From Paracoccaceae bacterium (GTDB lineage Bacteria; Pseudomonadota; Alphaproteobacteria; Rhodobacterales; Rhodobacteraceae): 7,602 nt of DNA. A program made the position numbers and the translations under genes. Each line of letters starts with the position of its first letter. Position 1 is the first letter of the stretch. The notes under the pieces are model-generated. The model made no database searches. It had not been told where the DNA came from and saw nothing but the letters and a program-made list of their open reading frames with translations. Shown here one piece after another: positions 1 to 5,402 of this stretch. The stretch covers positions 6,435-14,036 of the forward strand of contig DQCI01000279.1 of assembly GCA_003545125.1 (NCBI GenBank). Direction: 5' to 3'.

Positions 1-195
1 GCCACCCGGACCGCGTTCTGGCTTGCCGGCGGCATGGTGCTGATCCAGATGGTGCTCGGCATCGTCACCGTGTTGAACGGCGCCTTCCTGCACATCGCGA
101 TCACCCACCAGCTCGGCGCGGTGTTCGCCTGGCTTCTGATCCTGAATGCCCGCTTCCAGGCGGGCTATCCGCAACCGCAATCCATAAGAGGCTGA
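1..195 (+). CDS. ctaA: Heme A synthase (CtaA/COX15 family), C-terminal end only
   Basis: This is the last 64 codons of a gene that begins before the window and stops with TGA at 193-195. Heme A synthase is an inner-membrane protein that converts heme O to heme A for cytochrome c oxidase. The fragment holds two hydrophobic helices, about residues 5-27 and 33-50 of the visible part, joined by a short loop. The second helix begins with LHIAITHQLGAV. His36 of the fragment, in THQLGA, matches the conserved histidine of the last helices of this family, which is thought to bind heme. The end is short and basic (ARFQAGYPQPQSIRG). The next gene starts 4 bases after the stop, so the two are probably co-transcribed. 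The call rests on only about one sixth of the protein, but the helix-loop-helix pattern and the ITHQLGA motif are characteristic. Confidence 0.8.
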   Translation, partial: ATRTAFWLAGGMVLIQMVLGIVTVLNGAFLHIAITHQLGAVFAWLLILNARFQAGYPQPQSIRG

Positions 196-199
196 CATC

Positions 200-1690
200 A
201 TGGGCGCTTACGAAGACCTGATGAGCTACGAGCGCCAGACCCAGGCGCTCGGGCAGGTCGCAGGCCGGCTGGGCTGGGACCAGGAAACCGTGATGCCGCG
301 CGGTGCCGCGCCGCAACGGGCCGAGGAATCCCAGGCGATGGAGCGGGTGTTGCACCACCGCCGCACCCACCCGAGGGTCGGCGCCTGGCTCGCCCAGATC
401 AACGAGGGCGCGCTCGACAAGGTGGGGCGCGCCAACATGCGCCACATTCGCAGACGGTTCGACCGGACCCGTCTGGTCCCGGCCGAGCTCGCGGGCGAGA
501 TCGCGCGGGTCACCTCCGAGGCCCAGGGACAATGGGCCGAGGCGCGCGCGGCGCAGGATTGGGACGCGTTCCGGCCGGTGCTTGAAAACATCGTGGCGCT
601 CAAGCGCGACGAAGCGCAGGCGCTGGTCGCGAACGGCGGCTACGGGGGTGATCTCTACGACGCGCTGCTCGACGATTACGAGCCCGGCGCGACCGGGGCG
701 GACCTTCAGGCGATGTTCGACGCGATGCGCCCCCGGCTCGTGAGCCTGCGCGACCGGGTGCTGGGCGCCAGCCACCAGCCGCAGAAGCTCGAGGGCCGGT
801 TCGACGAGTCGGCACAGATCAAGCTCGCGGGCGAGCTCGCGATCGCCTTCGGCTACAACCTCGCGCATGGCCGGATCGACAAGGCGGTGCACCCGTTCTC
901 GTCGGGCTCCGGCCTCGACGTGCGGATCACCATGCGGACCTCGAAATCCGACCCGTTCAACGCCGTCTACGCGACGATCCACGAGACCGGCCATGCGGCC
1001 TACGAACAGAACATTGCGCGTGACCACCTGCTGACCCCGCTGGGGGCCGGGGTGTCGATGGGGGTGCATGAAAGCCAGTCGCGGCTCTATGAGAACCAGC
1101 TCGGGCGCTCGCGCGCCTTCGCCGGCTGGCTGTTCGGGCGGTTCGAAGACCACTTCGGCGGGCTCAACCTCGGCGGTGCGGAGGCCTTTTGGGGCGCGGC
1201 CAACCGGGTCTACCCCGGCTACATCCGCACCGAGGCGGACGAGGTGCATTACAATCTCCATGTCCTTCTGCGCTTCGATCTCGAACGCCAACTGATCGCC
1301 GGAACGCTCGACGTGGCCGACCTCGAAGAGGCCTGGAATACCCGGTTCGAAGCGGATTTCGGCATCGCGGTCGACAAACCCTCGAACGGGGTGTTGCAGG
1401 ACGTGCACTGGTCGGTCGGGCTGTTTGGCTACTTCCCGACCTACTCGCTCGGCAATGTCTATGCGGGCTGTCTCGGACAAGCGATGCGGGGCGCGGTGCC
1501 CGATCTCGACAGCTTCCTCGCCAAGGGCGACCCGGCGACCCCGGCGCGCTGGCTCAAGGAAAACGTGCAGACGCACGGCGGGCTCTACGAGCCGGCGGAG
1601 TTGATCGAGCGCGCCTGCGGGGTCGCGCCGGACGTCGACCCGCTGCTCGACGGGCTGGAGGCGAAGTTCGCCGAGATCTACCGGCTCTGA
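200..1690 (+). CDS. M32-family (Taq-type) metallocarboxypeptidase
   Basis: This 496-residue protein is full length for the M32 family (about 490-510) and is probably a cytoplasmic zinc or cobalt enzyme that removes C-terminal amino acids from peptides. The zinc motif HETGH is at residues 261-265, with Glu262 as the likely catalytic base. The third metal ligand should be Glu291 in the family motif HESQSRLYEN (290-299). Other M32 signatures are present: HPFSSGSGLDVRITMRT before the zinc site, and GYIRTEADEVHYNLHVLLRF after it. No signal peptide is visible. The ATG at 200 is preceded by AAGAGG at 186-191, a good ribosome binding site 8 bases away, which lies inside the end of ctaA. The tight spacing suggests co-transcription with ctaA, although no functional link between heme A synthesis and peptide turnover is known to me. 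No key residue is missing. Confidence 0.95.
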   Translation: MGAYEDLMSYERQTQALGQVAGRLGWDQETVMPRGAAPQRAEESQAMERVLHHRRTHPRVGAWLAQINEGALDKVGRANMRHIRRRFDRTRLVPAELAGEIARVTSEAQGQWAEARAAQDWDAFRPVLENIVALKRDEAQALVANGGYGGDLYDALLDDYEPGATGADLQAMFDAMRPRLVSLRDRVLGASHQPQKLEGRFDESAQIKLAGELAIAFGYNLAHGRIDKAVHPFSSGSGLDVRITMRTSKSDPFNAVYATIHETGHAAYEQNIARDHLLTPLGAGVSMGVHESQSRLYENQLGRSRAFAGWLFGRFEDHFGGLNLGGAEAFWGAANRVYPGYIRTEADEVHYNLHVLLRFDLERQLIAGTLDVADLEEAWNTRFEADFGIAVDKPSNGVLQDVHWSVGLFGYFPTYSLGNVYAGCLGQAMRGAVPDLDSFLAKGDPATPARWLKENVQTHGGLYEPAELIERACGVAPDVDPLLDGLEAKFAEIYRL

Positions 1691-1692
1691 GG

Positions 1693-1735
1693 GGGTTCGC
1701 CCTTTGGCGCGGGCGACGCGCCGGGGTATTTCCGG
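1693..1735 (+). terminator. Two adjacent hairpins plus GGGGTATTT tail after the carboxypeptidase gene
   Basis: Just after the stop codon is a small hairpin, GGG-TTCG-CCC (1693-1702). It is followed by a perfect 6-bp stem, GGCGCG (1706-1711) and CGCGCC (1717-1722), around the loop GGCGA. Next comes GGGGTATTTCCGGA (1722-1735). There is no long T run, so a classic intrinsic terminator is not proven. From memory, a GC hairpin followed by GGGGTATTT or GGAGTATTT and then a purine-rich stretch is a common gene-end element in Rhodobacterales genomes. The position between convergent genes fits a role in 3'-end formation or transcript stability. Confidence 0.5.
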
Positions 1736-1758
1736 ACCAGAGAAGAGCGCCTACCGGC

Positions 1759-1802
1759 GCGCGGGCGAGGTGCGGGCGGGGTGCGGGCGAAGGGTGGGCG
1801 AA
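1759..1802. repeat. Degenerate 11-bp tandem repeat, four copies
   Basis: Four head-to-tail units of 11 bases occupy 1759-1769 (GCGCGGGCGAG), 1770-1780 (GTGCGGGCGGG), 1781-1791 (GTGCGGGCGAA) and 1792-1802 (GGGTGGGCGAA). The core GCGGGCG is kept in the first three and altered in the fourth. The array lies in non-coding DNA between two convergent genes. Its function is unknown, and slippage in GC-rich DNA is a sufficient explanation. Confidence 0.6.
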
Positions 1803-1807
1803 CTCGG

Positions 1808-1832
1808 ACAGGGGTCCAAGTGCCTGTTTTTT
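1808..1832 (+). terminator. Weak intrinsic-terminator-like element
   Basis: ACAGG (1808-1812) can pair with CCTGT (1823-1827) across a 10-base loop, and five more T residues follow at 1828-1832. A competing small stem, GGAC/GTCC, lies at 1806-1817. The stem is short but the T run stands out in this GC-rich region. It is oriented to end transcripts coming from the carboxypeptidase gene. Confidence 0.35.
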
Positions 1833-1872
1833 ATACCGATAGCGCTAACAACGTTTTTCGGGCGAACCGCAG

Positions 1873-1908
1873 TCCGGACGGGCCTCCGGACGGGCCTCCG
1901 GACGGGCC
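1873..1908. repeat. Perfect 12-bp tandem repeat, three copies, touching the transporter stop codon
   Basis: TCCGGACGGGCC is repeated exactly at 1873-1884, 1885-1896 and 1897-1908. The next three bases on the minus strand are the stop codon of the transporter gene. Each unit starts with the self-complementary TCCGGA, so neighbouring units can form a 6-bp hairpin with the loop CGGGCC on either strand. Such hairpins could stabilise or end the transporter transcript. The unit length is a multiple of three, so copy-number change would not shift a readthrough frame. Confidence 0.8.
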
Positions 1909-2628
1909 TCAGCCGATCCCGGCCACCAGATGCCCCGCGCCCCAGGCCACGGCCGCACAGAGCGCGCCGACGGCGAGGGATTCGGCCAGGCAGGTCGCGA
2001 GCGTCTGGTCGCTGACCGCCCAGCGCAGGACGCCGAGCAGCGCGAGCGCCAGCCCGCTTGCGCCCAGCGACACCGCGAAGGCGGCGTCGGATCCGTTCAG
2101 GATCAGGAACGGCAGGATCGGGATCGCGCCGAAGGCGACGAAGGCGCCGAAGGTCATCCAGGCCCGGATGGCGATGTTGTGCGCCTCGGGGGCTTCCATG
2201 CCGTGGTCGTAGCGCAGCGAGAGATCGGCCATCAGCTTGGGGCTGTCGGCGAGGTGGTCGGCGGCGTGGCGGGCGGCATGCGGCTCGAGGCCCTGCGCGG
2301 TGAGATGGCGCGCGAGGGCGGCGGCGGCGGCGGCGGGATCGACCCGGGCGGCCGCCTCGGCCTCGTGGTGGCGGGCGCGGAAGATGTCGCGCGCCGAGCG
2401 GCCCGAGAGAAATTCGCCCATGCCCATCGACACCGCGTCCGCGGTCAGGTTGGCGAGGCCAAAGACCAGCACCGCGAGCCCGCCGAAGGCCGCGGCCTGG
2501 CTGCCCTGGGCCTGGGCGCCGGCAAAGCCGGCGACGATCGCGAAGGTGGTGATGATCCCGTCATTGCCACCGTAGACGATCTGCTTGAGATAGGTGCGCA
2601 AGGTTCTGCGTGCGTTGACCCGGGCCAT
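1909..2628 (-). CDS. VIT1/CCC1-family Fe2+/Mn2+ transporter (VIT family protein)
   Basis: The 239-residue inner-membrane protein belongs to the VIT1/CCC1 family, which moves ferrous iron or manganese out of the cytosol. The N-terminal family motif YGGNDGIITTFAIVAGFAGA starts at residue 19 and contains Asp23, matching the pore aspartate of plant VIT1. The second helix ends in ADAVSMGMGEFLSGRS, with Glu72. Residues 82-155 form a charged soluble segment, the metal-binding region in this family. Here it carries five Glu (89, 91, 115, 145, 148) and eight His. Three more hydrophobic helices follow, at about 157-178, 182-203 and 211-236. I chose the ATG at 2628 because CGGAGA lies just upstream (2635-2640); an in-frame start at 2682 would add 18 residues but lacks such a site and does not fit the family. 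Placement near the iscR-suf genes fits iron handling, but the metal is not determined. Confidence 0.9.
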   Translation of the reverse strand: MARVNARRTLRTYLKQIVYGGNDGIITTFAIVAGFAGAQAQGSQAAAFGGLAVLVFGLANLTADAVSMGMGEFLSGRSARDIFRARHHEAEAAARVDPAAAAAALARHLTAQGLEPHAARHAADHLADSPKLMADLSLRYDHGMEAPEAHNIAIRAWMTFGAFVAFGAIPILPFLILNGSDAAFAVSLGASGLALALLGVLRWAVSDQTLATCLAESLAVGALCAAVAWGAGHLVAGIG

Positions 2629-2634
2629 GTGTGT

Positions 2635-2639
2635 TCTCC
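2635..2639 (-). promoter_or_regulatory. Ribosome binding site fixing the transporter start
   Basis: On the minus strand GGAGA is followed by ACACAC and then ATG at 2628, giving normal spacing. This supports the shorter start over the in-frame ATG at 2682. Confidence 0.6.
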
Positions 2640-2701
2640 GGGGGGCATCATAAGCCGGGGCGTGCGGGGAACCAGCGCGCAATTCGGCGCAGGGGGCGGG
2701 G

Positions 2702-2926
2702 TCACCCCTTGAGCGCCGCCTTGCGTTCGGTGAGCATTGCGAGCGCGCGTCGTTCGGCGAGGCGCACCCTCACGGCGGTCTTGTACGCCTCCTCGAGGGT
2801 TTGCGACGAGCTGCCGATTATTTTCGTCACCTCGGCGAAAATCTCCTCGTCCTTGGTCACCTCGAAGATCTCGAGGGATTTCTGGGCCAGTTCGTCGGCG
2901 ACGTCGAAAAGGATATGCTCGGCCAT
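2702..2926 (-). CDS. Small conserved-looking protein of unknown function (74 residues)
   Basis: I do not recognise this family. The protein is short, highly charged and predicted mainly helical, with many Glu, Lys and Arg and no Cys or Trp. It has no signal peptide or membrane segment. The middle reads DEEIFAEVTKIIGSSSQTLEEAYKT in outline, two helices split by a Ser-rich turn at about residues 39-41, and the last third is basic. The start at 2926 lies 9 bases after the stop of the hydrolase gene and has GAGGTAGGA just before it, so the two genes are very probably one operon with coupled expression. Its codon use matches its neighbours. The clean start, ribosome site and operon position support a real gene, but no function can be given. 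Confidence 0.7.
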   Translation of the reverse strand: MAEHILFDVADELAQKSLEIFEVTKDEEIFAEVTKIIGSSSQTLEEAYKTAVRVRLAERRALAMLTERKAALKG

Positions 2927-2935
2927 ATTCCTACC

Positions 2936-3589
2936 TCACCGGGTCGTTTCGGTCAGCCGCCGGCGCACGTAGGCGTCGACCGCGCCGATCATCGTGTCCA
3001 TATGCTTGTTCTCGAAGAAGTGGCCCGCGCCGTCGACCTCGGTGTGGGTGATGGTGATGCCCTTCTGCTCGTGCAGCTTGTCGACCAGGATATGGGTGTC
3101 CGCCGGCGGCGCGACCCGGTCGGCGGAGCCGTTGATGATCAGCCCCGAGGAGGGGCAGGGCGCGAGGAAGGAGAAATCGTACATGTTGGCCGGCGGGCTG
3201 ACGGAAACGAAGCCGGTGATCTCGGGCCGGCGCATGAGCAGCTGCATGCCGATCCAGGCGCCGAATGAAAACCCGGCAACCCAGCAGTGCTTGGCGTTCG
3301 GGTTCATCGACTGGAGGTAGTCGAGTGCCGAGGCGGCATCCGACAGCTCGCCCACGCCCTGGTCGTACTCGCCCTGGCTGCGGCCGACGCCGCGGAAATT
3401 GAACCGCAGAACGTTGAAGCCCATCTCGTAGAAGGCGTAGTGCAGGTTGTAGACGACGAGGTTGTTCATCGTGCCACCGAACTGCGGATGCGGGTGCAGG
3501 ATGATGGCGATGGGCGCGTCCTTGTCGCGTTGCGCGTGGTAGCGGCCTTCCAGACGGCCTTCGGGGCCGGGAAAAATCACCTCGGGCAT
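2936..3589 (-). CDS. Alpha/beta hydrolase (COG2945-like serine hydrolase)
   Basis: This 217-residue cytoplasmic protein has the small alpha/beta hydrolase fold with a complete catalytic triad by pattern. The nucleophile is Ser108 in GFSFG (106-110), the acid Asp157 in NGSADRVAP, and the base His190 in GAGHFF. HPHPQFGGTMNN (32-43) forms the expected oxyanion-loop region, and RFNFRGVGRSQG (62-73) is a typical early strand and turn of COG2945 proteins. The natural substrate of this group is not established; an esterase, thioesterase or peptidase role is possible. The gene is read away from iscR and shares a 185-base control region with it. A 74-residue unknown gene follows 9 bases after its stop. 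The ribosome site AAGGGAG is 11 bases from the ATG at 3589, which is long, but no other in-frame start is visible nearby. Confidence 0.85.
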   Translation of the reverse strand: MPEVIFPGPEGRLEGRYHAQRDKDAPIAIILHPHPQFGGTMNNLVVYNLHYAFYEMGFNVLRFNFRGVGRSQGEYDQGVGELSDAASALDYLQSMNPNAKHCWVAGFSFGAWIGMQLLMRRPEITGFVSVSPPANMYDFSFLAPCPSSGLIINGSADRVAPPADTHILVDKLHEQKGITITHTEVDGAGHFFENKHMDTMIGAVDAYVRRRLTETTR

Positions 3590-3687
3590 GCGGTTTTCAT
3601 CTCCCTTCGGGCCCGCTTTCTTGACTGAAATTGTCGGGCACCATAATACGAATGCGCCCGGACCACTGGCCGGAGCGCGTCACCGTT

Positions 3688-3716
3688 CACATATTGTTGG
3701 GGCGCGCGGACGTCAA
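3688..3716 (-). promoter_or_regulatory. Candidate sigma70-like promoter for the hydrolase operon
   Basis: On the minus strand TTGACG (3716-3711) is separated by 17 bases from TATGTG (3693-3688). The -35 is good but the -10 matches only its first three bases. Transcription would start near 3681, giving a leader of about 90 bases. The -35 overlaps the first of three GTyAACGyA elements, so a protein bound there could affect this promoter. Confidence 0.3.
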
Positions 3717-3759
3717 CGTATCAGGTTAACGCAGTGCCAAGTCGCGCGGCGTTAACGCA
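3712..3759 (+). promoter_or_regulatory. Candidate operator array upstream of iscR (three GTyAACGyA elements)
   Basis: GTCAACGTA (3712-3720), GTTAACGCA (3725-3733) and GTTAACGCA (3751-3759) lie in the same orientation at offsets of 0, 13 and 39 bases, all multiples of 13. The third sits in the perfect 10-base palindrome GCGTTAACGC (3749-3758); the second matches that palindrome at 8 of 10 bases. The array covers the last 60 bases before the iscR start and ends next to its ribosome site. Binding by IscR itself is plausible because iscR genes are commonly autoregulated, but the site does not obviously match the E. coli type 1 or type 2 sites, and I cannot say it is the published Rhodobacterales iron box. 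Confidence 0.4.
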
Positions 3760-3761
3760 TC

Positions 3762-3767
3762 AAAGGA
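3762..3767 (+). promoter_or_regulatory. Ribosome binding site for the GTG start of iscR
   Basis: AAAGGA is 7 bases before GTG at 3775, supporting that start. An ATG at 3767-3769 overlaps the site but opens only a three-codon frame (MKT) whose TGA overlaps the GTG. Confidence 0.65.
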
Positions 3768-3774
3768 TGAAGAC

Positions 3775-4266
3775 GTGAAGCTTTCCACCAAGGGTCGCTA
3801 CGCGATGGTCGCACTGGCCGACCTGGCGTTGCAGAACGAGGGCACGCTGCTCTCGCTGACCGATCTGTCGAAACGCCAGAACATCTCGCTGCCCTATCTC
3901 GAACAGCTCTTTGTCAAGCTCAGGCGCGCGGGGCTGGTCGAAAGCGTGCGCGGGCCCGGCGGCGGCTACAGGCTCGCCAGGCCCTGTGCGGAAATCCGGG
4001 TCACGGACATTCTGCGGGCTGTCGACGAGACCGTGGACGCGATGCACACCGGGGCGGGGGCCTCGGGGGCAATCTCGGGCTCGAAGGCGCAATCGCTCAC
4101 CAACCGGCTGTGGCAGAGTTTCTCGGCCCATGTCTATGTCTACCTGCACCAGGCCCGGCTTTCTGACGTGATCCACAACGAGCTCGCGCCGTGCCCGGCG
4201 GTGCCGTCGCTGTTGCACCTGGTGGATGACGACAGCCACGAGGCCGAGGCGGACGCCGAAGTCTGA
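3775..4266 (+). CDS. iscR: Rrf2-family iron-sulfur regulator IscR, atypical cluster-ligand type
   Basis: This 163-residue DNA-binding protein has the Rrf2 winged helix-turn-helix at its N terminus. MKLSTKGRYAM is the canonical start, ISLPYLEQLFVKLRRAGLV is the recognition region (Glu43 aligns with E. coli Glu43, which affects site choice), and VRGPGGGYRL (58-67) is the wing. A dimerisation helix follows at about 105-135. E. coli IscR holds its [2Fe-2S] cluster with three Cys and one His in the loop after residue 91. Here that loop (HTGAGASGAISGSKAQ) has no Cys, and the usual His is Asn110. Only Cys71 and Cys140 (APCPAVP) are present. From memory, R. sphaeroides IscR also lacks the normal ligands yet binds a cluster and represses iron genes. 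The gene starts with GTG and leads the suf operon; a 44-base gap separates it from the desulfurase. Confidence 0.92.
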   Translation: MKLSTKGRYAMVALADLALQNEGTLLSLTDLSKRQNISLPYLEQLFVKLRRAGLVESVRGPGGGYRLARPCAEIRVTDILRAVDETVDAMHTGAGASGAISGSKAQSLTNRLWQSFSAHVYVYLHQARLSDVIHNELAPCPAVPSLLHLVDDDSHEAEADAEV

Positions 4267-4310
4267 GGGCTGTTGGTCGAGCATTTGAACTGGGAAAAAG
4301 GAGCGGGGCC

Positions 4311-5390
4311 ATGGGCCGGGTCTATCTCGACTGGAATGCGACCGCGCCTTTGCGCACGGAGGCGCGCGCGGCGATGCTGGCGGCGATGGACGTGGTCGGG
4401 AACCCGTCGAGCGTGCATGCCGAGGGGCGCGCGGCCAAGGCGCTGGTCGAGAAGGCGCGCCGGCAGGTGGCGGCGGCGGTGGGGTGCAAACCGGCCGAGG
4501 TGGTCTTCACCTCCGGCGCCACCGAGGCGGCGCGGCTGCTCGGCGGTCTCCCGGCGGGCTGCGACGTGTTGGTGGACGAGACTGCGCATGACGCGCTCTG
4601 GGCGCAGGCGCGGATGTCGACCTGGGTGGAGCGCCCCGACGGCCCCGGCCATACGCTCGCGATGGGGCTCGCCAACAGCGAGACCGGGATCATCACAGAC
4701 CCGCCGGCGAAGCTGGACGGCAGGTGGCCGTTCGGCCGCGCCCGGGCCGACTGGTTACTGCTCGACGTCTCCCAGGCGGTGGGCCGGATCCCGTTTTCCT
4801 TCGCCTGGAGCGGGGCGGATTTTGCCATTCTTTCCGCCCAAAAGCTGGGCGGGCCAAAGGGGGTCGGTGCTCTTGTCGTGCGCGAGGGCGTCGAGATCTC
4901 TGCGCTCGCCGTTGGCGGCGGGCAGGAGATGGGCCGGCGGTCCGGCACGGAAAACATCATTGGAATCGCGGGGTTCGGAGCGGCGGCTGAAGTTTCCGAG
5001 CGGGATCTGGCGGCGGGCGCCTGGGATCGGGTGGCCGATCTTAGAAACATTCTAGAGAAACGCATTGCGGAATCGGAGAAAGAGACTATTTTTGTCGGGA
5101 AAGACGCGAACAGGCTTGCAAACACCTCCTGCTTCATCACGCCAGGGTGGAAGGGCGAGACCCAGGTAATGGTCATGGACCTGGCCGGATTTGCCGTTTC
5201 GGCAGGCTCGGCCTGCTCTTCGGGCAAGGTCCGGGCCAGCCGGGTGCTGCAGGCGATGGGCTACGACGCGGCGCAGGCGGCAAGTGCGATCCGGGTGTCG
5301 TTGGGGCCGGAGACGACCGAGGAAGAGGTGCTTCGCTTCGCCGAGGCCTGGGCCAAAGAGAATGCAAAACGCCGTGCGCGGACACGGTGA
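4311..5390 (+). CDS. iscS: Cysteine desulfurase, NifS/IscS-like, short form
   Basis: This 359-residue PLP enzyme removes sulfur from cysteine, forming alanine and an enzyme persulfide for Fe-S cluster assembly. Family motifs occur in order: YLDWNATAP (5-13, usually YLDNNATTP), GNPSSVH (30-36), SGATEA (68-73), His93, which should stack on PLP, ANSETG (121-126), Asp152 and Gln155, Lys178 (PLP lysine) in SAQKLGG, GGGQEMGRRSGTEN (202-215), and catalytic Cys302 in SAGSACSSG. Arg328 should bind the substrate carboxylate. It is about 45 residues shorter than E. coli IscS and lacks most of the C-terminal tail that contacts IscU; no iscU is seen here, so delivery to the SUF scaffold is inferred. AAGGAG (4298-4303) supports the ATG at 4311. 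Bases 5040-5110 are unusually A+T-rich, with codons such as AGA and CTA. sufB follows after 12 bases. Confidence 0.9.
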   Translation: MGRVYLDWNATAPLRTEARAAMLAAMDVVGNPSSVHAEGRAAKALVEKARRQVAAAVGCKPAEVVFTSGATEAARLLGGLPAGCDVLVDETAHDALWAQARMSTWVERPDGPGHTLAMGLANSETGIITDPPAKLDGRWPFGRARADWLLLDVSQAVGRIPFSFAWSGADFAILSAQKLGGPKGVGALVVREGVEISALAVGGGQEMGRRSGTENIIGIAGFGAAAEVSERDLAAGAWDRVADLRNILEKRIAESEKETIFVGKDANRLANTSCFITPGWKGETQVMVMDLAGFAVSAGSACSSGKVRASRVLQAMGYDAAQAASAIRVSLGPETTEEEVLRFAEAWAKENAKRRARTR

Positions 5391-5402
5391 GGGAGAACAG
5401 AC

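Noticed and set aside
101..1576. Long open frame on the minus strand opposite the carboxypeptidase gene
   Set aside because: It has the Arg/Ala/Val/Gly-rich composition of a frame opposite a GC-rich gene, no family motif and no ribosome site; the plus-strand gene explains the region fully.
2317..2334. GGC triplet run as a phase-variable microsatellite
   Set aside because: It is in frame within the transporter coding sequence, so length change adds or removes Ala without a frameshift; such runs are common in GC-rich genes.
2647..2675. Possible promoter for the transporter gene (TATGAT on the minus strand)
   Set aside because: The -10 matches 5 of 6 bases but the -35 at 17-base spacing (CTGGTT) is poor, and the start site would leave almost no leader before the ribosome site.
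3621..3647. TTGACT and CATAAT as a plus-strand promoter for iscR
   Set aside because: The spacing is only 15 bases and the site is over 120 bases before the GTG start; it may contribute but cannot be called.
4273..5055. 260-codon plus-strand frame overlapping the desulfurase
   Set aside because: It is an Arg/Pro/Trp-rich shadow in another frame of a gene with all its catalytic motifs intact.
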